DNA of 64,000 nucleotides from Homarus americanus (GCF_018991925.1 NW_024738608.1:1790187-1854186), one strand, 5' to 3'; shown: positions 18,506-30,749, counted from the first letter of the stretch. Numbers and translations: made by a program. Notes: generated by a model not told the origin, from the letters alone.

Positions 18506-19315
18506 GCTACTCGTATGGACACCCTCCCCCCCACTGGGCCTCGGAACACACAACACTAGCCGGGAGTCTCACTTGGTCGCCTCAACATTGCTCGGTTTGC
18601 TACCCACCCCTCACTACACCCCTTCCCTACTGGCAGTCAGCTGACCCGTACATGGTTGGCCACTACGCCCCCTGGAGAGCCTTGGCCCATCCACCTCTTC
18701 CCAACAACCTCCAGTTCTCCAAAGACGGTGAATCTTGATACCAAAATCATAACAACGATACCAATATGAAACAGTGGATAATGATAACGAAATTCAATAA
18801 AACCTAGTGAAGAAAAACAAATCAACCATGAAAAATACGCGTATAAATTGATATTCACACACACACACACACACACACACCAATATAACCACCACAACAC
18901 CATCCCCAACACAACACCAGGAAGTAGGTCCAGCAGGAGGAGAGAGACTACAACCCGGGTCTAATATTCCGAACCACAAACACGAGTGACGTCAGCATTA
19001 GCAACACAAAGTCAAAGGTTTATGAATATTCAACAAAATATTATCGGGAATCAGAGCCACACCTCCCCCTCTTCCTTCCCCCGCCGGTAGCGTTTTTGGT
19101 GGTGTGGCCCGACTATGTATGACGTCAGCATCCCGCACGAATTGAAATGGATCTGGATTAGGATTCCATTGGATTAAGGAATGGCGTGTTGGTTGGGATA
19201 CAGTGATGTGGAAAGTAGAATTGGTGGTGGTACAGTTTCAGCTGTTCTAAGAGTAAACACGGCGTTTTAAAATGAGGAAGGATTCAGTGAGGTGGATTGG
19301 GAAGAAAAGGTTGAG
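18506..19315. other. Non-repetitive stretch with two CRE-like sites
   Basis: No coding signal is recognised. It contains a (CA)n run at 18857-18880. Two perfect TGACGTCA palindromes at 18987-18994 and 19120-19127 are each followed by GCAT. Whether this is a regulatory segment is unknown. Confidence 0.4.
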
Positions 19316-19317
19316 GT

Positions 19318-20030
19318 TTAAACTGTTGAAGATGATGGTTTAATTCTTTCGAAGATGATGGTTTAATTCTTTCGATGATGGTGGTTTAACTCTTTCGAAG
19401 ATGGTGGTTTAACTCTTTCCAAGACGATGGTTTAACTCTTTCCAAGACGATGGTTTAACTCTTTCAAAGATGATGGTTCAACTCTTTTCAAGATGATGGT
19501 TTAACTCTTTCGAAGATGATGGTTTAACTCTTTCAAAGATGATGGTTTAACTCTTTCGAAGATGATGGTTTAACTCTTTCGAAGATGATGGTTTAACTCT
19601 TTCGAAGATGATGGTTTAACTCTTTCGAAGATGATGGTTTAACTCTTTCGAAGACGATGGTTCAACTCTTTCCAAGATGATGGTTTAACTCTTTCGAAGA
19701 TAATGGTTTAACTCTTTCGAAGATGATGGTTTAACTCTTTCGAAGATGATGGTTTAACTCTTTCGAAGATGATGGTTTAACTCTTTCGAAGATGATGGTT
19801 TAACTCTTTCGAAGATGATGGTTTAACTCTTTCGAAGACGATGGTTCAACTCTTTCCAAGATGATGGTTTAACTCTTTCGAAGATAATGGTTTAACTCTT
19901 TCGAAGATGATGGTTTAACTCTTTCGAAGATGATGGTTTAACTCTTTCGAAGATGATGGTTTAACTCTTTCGAAGATGATGGTTTAACTCTTTCGAAGAT
20001 AATGGTTTATCTCTATAAGATTGGTGGTTT
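19318..20030 (+). repeat. 23-bp tandem array with 8-unit higher-order repeat
   Basis: About 30 copies with the core GATGATGGTTTAACTCTTTC, near-identical in the centre and decayed at both edges. The variant block AAGACGATGGTTCAACTC followed by TTTCCAAGATGATGG and a GATAATGG unit occurs at 19651 and again at 19835. That is 184 bases, or 8 x 23, apart, so eight-unit blocks were duplicated. Confidence 0.93.
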
Positions 20031-20690
20031 AACCCTTCCAGGACGATAGTGTGATTATTTAAGGGTGACGGTTTAACCATTTAATACTAATGGTTTAACT
20101 TCTTCAGAATAATATTTTAACCCTTTAAGAATTATGGTGATGCTTTAACCCTTTGAGACCGGTAATTTAACCCTTTGAGAAAACGATAATTTAACCCTTT
20201 GAAAACGGTGATTTAACCCTTCGAAAAAGGTGATTTAATCCTTTGAGGACGGTGATTCAACCCTTTGAGGACGGTGATTCAACCCTTTGAGGACGGTGAT
20301 TTAACCCTTTGAGGACGGTGATTCAACCCTTTGAGGACGGTGATTTAACCCTTTGAGGACGGTGATTTAACCCTTTGAGGACGGTGATTTAACCCTTCGA
20401 GGACGGTGATTCAACCCTTTCAGGACGGTGATTTAACCCTTTGAGGACGGTGATTCAACCCTTTGAGGACGGTGATTTAACCCTTTGAGGACGGTGATTT
20501 AACCCTTTGAGGACGGTGATTTAACCCTTTGAGGACGGTGATTCAACCCTTTGAGGACGGTGATTTAACCCTTTGAGGACGGTGATTTAACCCTTTGAGG
20601 ACGGTGATTTAACCCTTTGAGGACGGTGATTCAACCCTTTGAGGACGTTGATTTAACCCTTTGAGGACGGTGATTTAACCCTTTGTATCA
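20031..20690 (+). repeat. 22-bp tandem array related to the preceding 23-bp array
   Basis: About 29 copies with the core CCCTTTGAGGACGGTGATTT. The motif TTTAAC(C/T)C(T)TTTxGA.GA.GGTG is shared with the 23-bp array. A graded zone at 20010-20200 contains intermediate units, suggesting both descend from one ancestral repeat. Confidence 0.92.
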
Positions 20691-20759
20691 CCAAGCGTTC
20701 ACTGAGAAGTCATTGTATCAGTTTGCAAGATTAATGCCGCGACCAATCACCTGTCCATG

Positions 20760-20840
20760 CTTCTATGACGTCACGAAACATATGTCGCTCTGTATGACGT
20801 CACGAGCCACCTGTCGCTGTTTCTATTACGTCATGAAACA
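20760..20840 (+). promoter_or_regulatory. Cluster of three CRE/ATF-like sites in a degenerate 30-bp repeat
   Basis: TGACGTCA at 20766-20773 and 20795-20802 and TTACGTCA at 20826-20833 are spaced 29 and 31 bases. Each is followed by a similar GA(A/G)..CA.xTGTCGCT block. The palindrome is the consensus for CREB/ATF bZIP factors. Function is not shown; the repeated context could also be a decaying minisatellite. Confidence 0.35.
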
Positions 20841-20873
20841 CCAGTCGCTCTTTATGATACAGTTTGAGGATAA

Positions 20874-20968
20874 ATTTTAAGGACACAGCTTAAGGACACA
20901 TCTTGGGGACACAGCTTAAGTACACAGCTTAAGTACACAGCTTAAGGACACAGCTTAAGGACAATAAA
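20874..20968 (+). repeat. 13-bp tandem repeat
   Basis: Six to seven copies of ACACAGCTTAAGG with TTAAGT and TTGGGG variants. Confidence 0.85.
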
Positions 20969-20994
20969 GAGATATATGACTGTGCTTCCGGCTA

Positions 20995-21262
20995 TCCTCT
21001 TCTTCTTCTTCTTTGTTTTCTTTCATTACCTCCTCCTCCTCTTTTTCTCCTCCACCTCCACCACTATCTGCTCTTCCCCCACCCCCTCTTCTCCCTCCAC
21101 CATCACTACCACCATCACCTCCTTCTACACCAACTCCTCCTCCTCCTCCTATCCATCTCCAGAAATTAAATGGAGTATCTATCCCCCTCCCCTCCCCCAC
21201 ACCTCATTACCTCCTCACCTCTTCCCCCACCCCCAGTACCCCCTAATATTTCCTCCCCCCAG
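20995..21262. repeat. Pyrimidine-rich low-complexity tract
   Basis: A C/T-dominated stretch of CTCCTC, CCACCA and TTCTTC units without a fixed period. Apparent ORFs on both strands (Ser/Pro-rich or Gly/Glu-rich) are artefacts of composition. Confidence 0.85.
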
Positions 21263-21530
21263 TAATTCTCTCTATGTGCTCAATTAGGCGAATTTCGGGA
21301 AATCATCAAAGAGAAATCATGATCAAAGATAGAGACTCATGATTGGTTAAAACTCTGCGGGAAGTCTGACGTTGAGCCAATCAGGTGCTGAGTTCGGTTC
21401 TGGCCATTAGGGGAGTTAGATGAGTTCGGGAGGAAATGTCTTCAAGCTGACAATAACGAGGAGAAGAAAATATTACGGGCTGGCAGTTCTGACAGTGATG
21501 GGTACAGATACTGACACTACGCTAGTGGCT
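21263..21530. other. No feature recognised
   Basis: Mixed-composition sequence with a TTGATCATGATT-like palindromic area near 21315 and isolated CCAAT/ATTGG words. There is no ORF and no repeat. Confidence 0.4.
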
Positions 21531-22205
21531 GGAGGGTAAGGTGGACGATCATTTGGTGGTGTCTTGGTACGATGCTCAGGGCCTAATGGCCGTGGTGGGG
21601 TATGGTGGCTGACAGTCAAGTGGTGGGTATGGTGGCTGACAGTCTAGTGGTGGGTATGGTGGCTGAGTTCCAGTGGTGGTGTAAGTGGTGGCTGACAGTC
21701 ACGTGGTGGGTATGGTGGCTGACAGTCAAGTGGTGGGTATGGTGGCTGACAGTCTAGTGGTGTATGGTGGCTGACAGTCACGTGGTGGGGTGTATGGTGG
21801 CTGGACAGTCGGCGGTGGGTGGTGGCCACAGTCTAGTGGTGGGTATGGTGGCTGACAGTCTAGTGGTGGGTGGCTGACAGCTACGTGGTGGGTATGGCTG
21901 ACAGTCAAGTGGGTATGGTGGCTGGACAGTCTAGTGGTGGTGGCGGTACACAGCTCAGTGGTGGGTATGTAGGCTGGCAGTCTAGTGGTGGGTAAGTGGT
22001 GGCTGGCAGTCACGTGGTGGGTATGGTGGCTGACAGTTCAGTGGTGGGTATGGTGGCTGACAGTCACGTGGTGGGTATGGTGGCTGACAGTCGGCAGGGT
22101 ATGGTGGCTGATTGTCTAGTGGTGGGCATGGTGGCTGACAATTTGGTAATGATGGTGAAGTATGGTAGCTGACAGTCTAGTGGTGGTGGGTATGGTGGAT
22201 GACAG
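21531..22205 (+). repeat. Imperfect ~27-bp minisatellite
   Basis: About 24 degenerate copies with the core GTGGGTATGGTGGCTGACAG followed by TCTAGTG, TCACGTG or TCAAGTG. The variable base run makes CACGTG E-box words in some units. Unit length drifts between 24 and 30. Confidence 0.88.
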
Positions 22206-22346
22206 CATATTATAACTACTCACAAACGTAATATATAACAAACAAGATCTTTAAAACACTCACAAACACACGAACATCATACCAAATCTTCACAAACACA
22301 TATACAAACTCTCATCGACATTATACAACCACACCATACTGTATAT

Positions 22347-22348
<2 letters not shown>

Positions 22349-22418
<70 letters not shown>
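22349..22418. repeat. (AC)n microsatellite
   Basis: About 35 perfect AC units. Confidence 0.97.
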
Positions 22419-22420
<2 letters not shown>

Positions 22421-22545
22421 AAGAGATGATAGGTGTAAAATTATCATGAATGTACTACAAAGTTCCCTCTCTTAGTATAGGCAGTCGCTATCTCTCTTCA
22501 CCCTCTGTGTACTCAACATAAGAGTCATCCTAAAATACGAAGATA

Positions 22546-22548
<3 letters not shown>

Positions 22549-22593
<45 letters not shown>
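22549..22593. repeat. (CT)n microsatellite
   Basis: About 22 perfect CT units. Confidence 0.97.
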
Positions 22594-22596
<3 letters not shown>

Positions 22597-22639
22597 GGGG
22601 AAAATCAGTTATTATATCCCTCCGTTTAGTAGTTAGGTC

Positions 22640-23330
22640 AAACACCACCACACAAACAAACTTCTACCACACAAATACACACCTCCACCACACAAACACA
22701 CACCACCACACAAACACACTTCTACCACACAAATACACCTCCACCGCACAAACACACCACCACCACACAAACACACCTCCACCAAACAAACACACCTCCA
22801 CCACACACGCACTTCTACCACACACATGCACTTATACCACACAAACACACTTATACCACACAAACACACTTATACCACAAACACACTTATACCGCACAAA
22901 CACACTTCCACCACAAACACACTTCTACCGCACAAACACACTTCCACCACAAACACTTCTACCACACAAACACACTACTACCACAAACACACTTCTACCA
23001 CATAAACACACTACTACCACAAACACACTACTAACACAAACACACTACTACCACAAACACACTTCTACCACACACAAACACTTCCACCGCTTCTTTACTT
23101 CCTACACAAACACACTCTACCACAAACACACTTCTACCACACAAACACACTTCTACCACACAACACACTTCTACCACTAACACACTTCTACCACACAAAC
23201 ACACTTCTACCACAAACACACTTCTACCACACAAAACACATATACCACAAACACACTTCTACTACAAACACACTTCTACCACACAAACACACTTCCACTC
23301 GACACACTTCACACAAAACACACTTCTACA
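22640..23330 (+). repeat. ~20-bp minisatellite, CACACAAACACACTTCTACCA type
   Basis: More than 30 imperfect units built from ACACAAACACACTTCTACC, with TTATACC, TCCACC and ACTACC variants and lengths of 15-20. The minus-strand Val/Cys/Arg-rich ORFs here come from the repeat. Confidence 0.9.
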
Positions 23331-23439
23331 AAGAGACATCTTTCTCACTGGGGCCAGGATAGACGGACTGCTTACGCCTTACCATAAACTCAGTGAACTT
23401 TGTTTGCATTTCGTTCATTTCTAGTTGGGGGGGAAAGAG

Positions 23440-23845
23440 CAACTTATTAACCCCTCCTCTGAATAACTCTCCTATGAGTAATCCCCTTCCCCTAAGTAAC
23501 CCCTCTCCCCATGGGTAACCCCCTCCCCTGAGTAACCCCCCTCCACCTGAGTAAACCCCTCCTCTGAGTAAACCCCTCCTGCTGAGTAAACCCCTTCACC
23601 CCTGAGTAACCCCGCCTGCTGAGTAACCCCTCTCTGGTAGCCTCCTCCTGAGTAACCTCCTCCTGCTGAGTAGCCCCTCCCTAAGTGGCCCATCTCCCTG
23701 CTGGGTGGCCCCCTCCACCTGAGTAACCCCACTCATAACTAAGTAACCCCTCCTGCTGGTGGCCCTCCCCCTGAGTAACCCCCTTCACGTGAGTAACCCC
23801 TTCCTGCTGAGTAACCCACTACCTCCAGAGTAACGCCCCCTCCCC
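23440..23845 (+). repeat. Imperfect minisatellite with GAGTAACCCC core
   Basis: About 20 units of CTGAGTAACCCCTCC type, with lengths of 14-20 and many substitutions. Confidence 0.85.
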
Positions 23846-23996
23846 CCTCTGATCACGGGTTATAGGATCAGATCTTCCTCCTAAGGGTTCAAAAGTTTAT
23901 GTTCTCTATAGTATAAGGTTAATAATCTCCCCGCCAGCTATTTCCTGGATTATAGCCTCCCTTACCTCTCCTCTCTTCCCCTCTCCGCCCCTCCTC

Positions 23997-23997
<1 letters not shown>

Positions 23998-24042
<45 letters not shown>
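23998..24042. repeat. Poly(C) run
   Basis: About 45 consecutive C inside a C/T-rich flank. Such runs are prone to sequencing error, so the true length is doubtful. Confidence 0.95.
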
Positions 24043-24044
<2 letters not shown>

Positions 24045-24099
24045 TCCCTCCTCCTCTCTCCCACCCCCTTCCCTCCCTCTCTCCCCCTTCTTTCTCTCC

Positions 24100-24630
24100 A
24101 TAAATCGCAGGTAATCCCCAAGGTTTAATAAGGTGCCCCCCCTCAGGAGTCGTGCATGCTTTCTCACAGTTCATGCGCATCTCGACCCTCACTTGTTTAT
24201 CTTACCGTGTTGTTGTGAACGTCAGGCGTACCACTCACCTCACATACATTCTCGGGTACCACACACTTATTCTACAAACCTAATGAACGTGAGACTTACA
24301 CTGCAACGTTCTATAACAGTTAACGTTCTCTTTATATAGTGAGTGTAAGCGTAGATAACGAAGAAGAACTTAAGTTGTGGGAATTCACCGCCAGGGGTAA
24401 GGTTGGTATCCCTACATGCCCGCCAAGAAAGGAATGCTGGAGGAGGAAGGGAAGGAGGAAGATGGAGGAGAGGAAGGGAGGAGGAAGATGGAGGGGAGGA
24501 AGGGAGGAGGGAGGGTGGGAGGGGGACTAAGGAGGGAGGGAGGGGCGCGGCATGTGAAGACTCCGAGTATCGTTACATGATCAATTAACTCCCTATTGGT
24601 GTGTCAGCTCAACCATGCTCTAGGTCTATT
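24100..24630. other. No gene recognised; purine-rich GGA tract inside
   Basis: 24430-24545 is an AGGGAGG/GGAGGA low-complexity tract. The rest (24130-24420 and 24546-24630) has no ORF or repeat of note. Confidence 0.5.
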
Positions 24631-24683
24631 CCTTCTCTCTCTTTCTCTCTCTCATGTCTTACAGAGAGAGAGAGAGAGAGAGG
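24628..24683. repeat. CT-rich then GA microsatellite, inverted pair
   Basis: CTCTCTCTTTCTCTCTCTC is followed, after about ten bases, by (GA)10. The two can pair as a hairpin. Confidence 0.8.
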
Positions 24684-24853
24684 TAGGGTCGACCTCAACT
24701 TCGACATGCATTACAGGTAAATATTCATTAGCCAGGTATAATGATAGTCACCCAGGTGGAACAGGTGACACCCTCCGACAACACCTGACCTCACTGTCAC
24801 ATTATTGTAAAACTTCCGCCTCGTAATACCTACAGTAAATACTTCCTTAACTT

Positions 24854-24875
24854 TACACACACACACACACACACA
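24854..24875. repeat. (AC)n microsatellite
   Basis: About 11 AC units, followed by a GGGTGGGTGGGT-rich stretch (24885-24960). Confidence 0.92.
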
Positions 24876-24989
24876 TGAGGAGTGAGATGGGTGGGTGGGT
24901 GGGTTGAGTGTGTGGGCGGGAGGGTGGGTTGGTGGTTGGGTGGGTGGGGTGAAGTGGATTGGGGGTAATTGGGTTGTTGTGGGTGGGAC

Positions 24990-25042
24990 TATTAATAAAA
25001 ATAATAATAATAAATAAAAATAATAATAAAAATAAAAATAAA

Positions 25043-25140
<98 letters not shown>

Positions 25141-25160
25141 TAATAATAATAATAATAACG
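24990..25160. repeat. (AAT)n microsatellite
   Basis: About 50 AAT units, perfect in the centre, with AAAAATAAT variants on the left and CAA interruptions on the right. Poly-Asn, poly-Ile and poly-Tyr readings are artefacts. Confidence 0.96.
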
Positions 25161-25783
25161 ACACAAACAACAACAATAAAGTAGGCTAAAGTGTTAAGTG
25201 ACTTTAAAAGTGTTACTATTTATAACAAATACTTCAGGCATTAATTAAACAAAATAATTACATTACAATAATGAACATAACTAATGAATAAAGAGTAAAT
25301 ACAGTAATAATACGAACTTTAAAATGTGTAAAATACGATAAAAAAAATAATACATATATAGTAACACAAAACAAATGAGGAAATACTAAGATAGGCGAGA
25401 AAAACGAGAGAAAACCCAATAACCTATAGAATACGAAATATGAGATAGAGCAATATAATTAGTGATGAGGGAATAACAGTAAGAGAAATTAATGATTGAA
25501 ATGGAGGGGGAGGAAGACTCAAGAGACAGGGGATGGAGGAAGGAAATTAAAACCTGTGGTCCCCTGAGAAATATAAAATATGGAAAGATTGATAAAGACA
25601 GAATTGAAAATATTTACGAGTGGAGGGCCGTGGTCGCCAACCCTCAGATGACACCTTAACTACATAACATCGTGATACACTTGTTAAGGAATGAGTTAAA
25701 TGAGTTGTTAAAGGTCATTTATGTAGTTAGAAAATTATTGTGTTGTGAGTCTTGGATAACATATATATATATAAGGAGGTGTC

Positions 25784-25786
<3 letters not shown>
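25161..25786. other. AT-rich, no gene recognised
   Basis: Low-GC sequence with short ORFs only. No repeat or conserved motif seen. Confidence 0.5.

Positions 25787-25829
<43 letters not shown>
25787..25829. repeat. (GT)n microsatellite
   Basis: About 20 GT units with one GC interruption at the start. Confidence 0.95.
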
Positions 25830-25831
<2 letters not shown>

Positions 25832-26064
25832 ATAAAACTGCAATCCACACCTACATACACACCTCCCCTCCTCCACACACACACACGAGGTCAAGCCCTA
25901 CACAGTGTCACTCGAGTCTACTCAACACACTCTTAGATTACACGTCCCATATAAGCGGTGGGTGAGGTGGAAGGCCTCATTAACCACACTGTCTCCTGAT
26001 AACACAACCAATTGGGAGTATCTTGTCAACTATTGTTATGTAAATTTTTATACTGTGACAACTT

Positions 26065-26921
<857 letters not shown>

Positions 26922-27094
26922 GAGAATGTACATACAATGGATCGTATTCCCCCCCCCCACACACACAGGGCAGATCATGTACGTACACTGGCTCACATAA
27001 GCTACACACACACACACACACTAATATATTCATAGCGACGGTCCACAAGCTCAGGTGGTCGACCATCTCCTCCTGCTTGTGTGAGGCGCATAGT

Positions 27095-27560
27095 GAGGGA
27101 CTTTAACCTGACCTAACTTAACCTAACCTAATCTTATTCAATCTAGCCTTACCTGATCTAATCTAACCTAACCCAACTTGACCTAAACTAACCTAATCGA
27201 ATCTAACTTAACTTAGCCTAATTTAACTTAATCTAACCTCACCTAATTTAATCTAACTTAACCTAGCCTAACCTAATTCAACCTAAGCAAATCTAACTTA
27301 ACCTCACTTAACCTAACCTAACCTAATCTAACTTGACTTGACTTAAACTAACCTAATGTAATCTAACAACCTAACTTAATCTTATCTAAATTAACCTCAC
27401 TTAACTTAACCTAGTCTTATTTAATCTAACCTAACTTAACCTAACCAAATTTAACCTAATCTAATCTAAATTAACCTCACTTATCCTAGCCTAATCTAAT
27501 TTAATCTAACCTAACCTAACCTAAATTAACCTAACCTAACCTAACCTAATTTAACCACTT
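27095..27560 (-). repeat. Degenerate (CCTAA)n telomere-like block
   Basis: Nearly the whole segment is built of five-base words CCTAA, CTTAA, TCTAA and CCTGA. These are variants of the reverse complement of TTAGG, the arthropod telomere unit. Longest perfect runs are only 3-4 units, so it is an old interstitial block. Confidence 0.85.
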
Positions 27561-27596
27561 AACGTAACCTTGTAAATTTAAGAGTTTTTATAATTG

Positions 27597-27598
<2 letters not shown>

Positions 27599-27632
<34 letters not shown>
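27599..27632. repeat. (CT)n microsatellite
   Basis: About 16 CT units. Confidence 0.93.
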
Positions 27633-27635
<3 letters not shown>

Positions 27636-27705
27636 TAAGACCATAATTAGCTACCTGTCCCCCTGGTGAGCCAAGTCATGTTCATCCACCTGTACCGTCA
27701 AGAGT

Positions 27706-27753
27706 GGTTAGGTTAGGTCAGGTTAGGTTAGGTTAGGTTAGGTTAGGTTAGGT
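27706..27753 (+). repeat. (TTAGG)n telomere-type block
   Basis: About nine units of GGTTA with one GGTCA, on the opposite strand to the 27095-27560 block and much less decayed. Smaller blocks of the same unit occur at 34431-34463 and 38646-38672. Confidence 0.88.
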
Positions 27754-28365
27754 ATCAGCGTCTGGACAAGGGTTGTACTGTACACACACTCGTCATGCGC
27801 ACATCATGAACGGAAGAAGATCAGGTCTAGGTAAAACTCACTCATGAACTATTTAACACACACACTCCCTGGACCATACAACCCAAAATGGCCGACCCTA
27901 GTAACAACCCTGATGGAGGCAGTTAGAGAGTAGTGGCCATTATCCTGCCTTGTGAGCCCTTAGGGAGGAGGGGAAGGGCAGGGGAGATGGGAAGAGAGAA
28001 GGGGTGGGGAAGTGGATGGCAGGAGGCAAGGGGTGGAGAGATGGGGAGGAATGGTAGGGAAAATGGGGGGAGGGAAGGGTGGTAAAGGGAAGAGAAAATG
28101 GGAGAGAGGAAGAGGGAGAAGCGGGGAGAAAGAAAGGGATAGCAGGGGGGACAGTAGGGGGGGGGGGTGGAGAGAAGATGAGGGAGAGAAAGGAACACTA
28201 CCTTCCCTCCTCTCCTCCTCCCTCCTCCTCCACAATGGTCATTAAAACGGTCTATCGTCAAAATATCTTGATGACTGCACTTAAAGACGAGCAGTAATTG
28301 ACCGTGCAAGGATTTATTAGAGGCAATTGAAATGTTAACAGAGAAATGATGACGATGTGATGATG
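27754..28365. other. No gene recognised; purine-rich low complexity 27960-28190
   Basis: GGGGAGG/GGAAGAG tracts fill 27960-28190. Outside them no ORF or repeat family is recognised. Confidence 0.5.
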
Positions 28366-28692
28366 CTAATGGTGGGGGTGGTGGTGGTGGTGTGGGGTGA
28401 TAGTGGTGGGGGGTGATGGTGGTGGTGGGGGTGATAGTGGTGGGGGTGATGGTGGTGGTGGGGGGGTGATAGTGGTGGGGGTGATGGTGGTGGTGGGGGT
28501 GATAGTGGTGGGGGGTGATGGTGGTGGTGGTGGTGGTGGGGGGTGTGGTGGTGGGTGGTGTGGTGGTGGGGATGTGGTGGTGGTGGGGTGATGGTGGTGG
28601 TGTGGGGTGGTGGTGGGGTGGTGATGGTGGTGGTGGGGGTGATAGTGGTGGGGGTGATGGTGGTGGGGGGTGATAGTGGTGGTGGGGGTGGG

Positions 28693-28743
<51 letters not shown>

Positions 28744-28925
28744 CGGTGGTTGTGGTAGGGTGAAAGTGGTGGTGGTGGTGGTAGTAGTAGTGGTGGTGAT
28801 AGTGGTGGGTGATGGTGGTGGTGGTGGTGATGATAGTGGTGGGGGTGATGGTGATGATGATGGTGGTGGTGATGGTGGTGATGGTGATGATGACGGTGGT
28901 GGTGGTAGGGTGATAGTGGTGGGGG

Positions 28926-28956
<31 letters not shown>

Positions 28957-29237
28957 AGTGGCGGTGGTGGTCGTGGTGGGTGAAAGTGGTGGTGGTGGTG
29001 GTAGGTGTAGTGGTGGGGGTGATGGTGGTGGTGGTGGTGATGATAGTGGTGGGGTGATGATGACGGTGGTGGTGGTGATGATGATGGTGGTGGTGGTGAT
29101 GATGATGGTGGTGGTGGTGATGATGATGGTGGGGGTGGTGATGGTGGTGATGGTGGTGGTGGGGGTGGTGATAGATGTGGGAGTGATGGGAATGATGGTG
29201 GTGGTGGTGGTAGGGATGGTGATAGTGGTGGGGATGG
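28366..29237 (+). repeat. (GGT)n/(GAT)n compound trinucleotide tract, ~870 bp
   Basis: The tract is made almost entirely of GGT, GAT, GGGGGT and AGTGGT words. A pure (GAT)n run covers about 28685-28742 and there are larger duplicated blocks such as GTGATAGTGGTGGGGGTGAT. The G-rich strand has many GGG tracts. Long ORFs (His/Pro or Asp/Gly/Val) are artefacts. Confidence 0.93.
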
Positions 29238-29322
29238 TGGCACCATCAACACAGCCGTGGCACCATCAACAACACAGCCGTGGCACCATCAACAACACAG
29301 CCGTGGCACCATCAACAACCCC
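29238..29322 (+). repeat. ~24-bp tandem repeat, four copies
   Basis: CACCATCAACAACACAGCCG plus TGG, repeated four times with small length changes. Confidence 0.9.
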
Positions 29323-30184
29323 CAAGATGGAGAGTCAACACTGGCATCACAAAGAAGTCTGAGCCCCACCTAAGACTACCGAGGAGGAGGAGGAAGGGTG
29401 TGGGTGTGAAGGGGTGATATGGAGAAAAGGAGGGTGTGGAGGAAGAGGGAAGAGAATGGAGTGCTGGTAGGCGGTGGAGAGTAAGGGAGAAAGGACGAAA
29501 AAGGAAGGGAAGGGGAGAGGAAGAGGGAGATGCGTAAGTAAAAATGGTTACATAGTGGAAGAAGGAGGGGGGAGGTAGGGAAAGGCATGAACGGGAGGAG
29601 AAGGAAAGAGGGGAGAGGCGTAGGGAAGGAAGGGGATTAAGGGGGTAAGAGAAGGGAGGAGGAGCATAGAAGAGGAGAGACGTAGGAGAAGGGGGAGAAA
29701 AGGGGAAGGATGACTAAGGGGGAAGGAGGAAGGGGAAGGTGTAAAGCGGAAAACTAAGGGGAAAGGGTGAGGCGTATAGAGGAAGACTGGAAGGAGAGAG
29801 GGAGGGGAGAGTAGGAAAGGGGGGGGTTGTTCCTTTCCGGGTCATTATCCTTGAGGCGGGCGGCGGCGCTGGACCCCCCCAACCCCTCTTGATTTATATT
29901 CATGCCTAGGAGGAGCCTCGTCGGCTGCCTTCATGGTGAGGGGATGTTGGGGGGGGGGGGTGCTGTGTGAGGCTGTGGTGGTGCTGTGTGGATGAATAGC
30001 AAAAACAGACGATAAACAGACAAACACGAAATAACAGACGATAAACCGATTGACAACAGTGGACCAATAACAGAAACAGGCGATAAACAGATAAATACAA
30101 AACAACAAACCCAAAACCAGACAAAATTAAACCTCCCCCATAAAACAAAAAGGATATAGAAAGAGTGTTAAGTGCTACAGCAAA
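29323..30184. other. Purine-rich tract then mixed sequence; no gene recognised
   Basis: 29380-29825 is A/G-rich low complexity. A 29-codon minus-strand ORF starting at an ATG near 29936 lies in the only GC-rich, CpG-containing patch (29840-29940). It is too short to call. From 30000 the sequence drifts into AACAGATAAACA words leading to the next array. Confidence 0.45.
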
Positions 30185-30590
30185 AAATAAATACAAATAA
30201 ACAAACAAACAAAAAACACAGGCAAACAAACACAGGTAAACAAACACAGGTAAACAAACACAGGCAAACAAACACAGGCAAACAAACACAGGTAAACAAA
30301 CACAGGTAAACAAACACAGGCAAACAAACACAGGCAAACAAACACAGGTAAACAAATACAGGTAAACAAACACAGGTAAACAAACACAGGTAAACAAACA
30401 CAGGTAAACAAACACAGGTAAACAAACACAGGTAAACAAACACACAGGTAAACAAACACAGGTAAACAAACACACAGGTAAACAAACACAGGTAAACAAA
30501 CACACAGGTAAACAAACACACAGGTAAACAAACACAGGTAAACAAACACAGGTAAACAAACACAGGTAAACAAACACACAGGTAAAACAT
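30185..30590 (+). repeat. 14-bp tandem array, ACAGGTAAACAAAC
   Basis: About 28 units, with GGCAAAC variants and 16-base units carrying an extra CA. Minus-strand Val/Phe/Cys/Leu-rich ORFs result from the repeat. Confidence 0.94.
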
Positions 30591-30749
30591 CAATACGCTA
30601 ATAAGCTTAATTAACATCAAAGTGGGTATTAATATTTTGATAAAGGAGAAAAATACTTACTCTCAATCCCCATCAACACCACCACAGGTTAATTGACTTA
30701 TTAGACTCAACAGCGCTACTGATATTCTTCTCACAACAAATGTCAATAT

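Noticed and set aside
27095..27753. Telomere-to-telomere chromosome fusion point
   Set aside because: The orientation is opposite to that of a fusion (TTAGG should precede CCTAA on the plus strand), and non-telomeric sequence lies between.
28335..29362. Long His/Pro and Asp/Gly/Val ORFs on both strands
   Set aside because: Composition artefact of the GGT/GAT tract; no start context or conserved motif.
29845..29940. Minus-strand first exon of a host gene (29 codons, CpG-rich patch)
   Set aside because: Too short; no splice donor or neighbouring exon could be supported.
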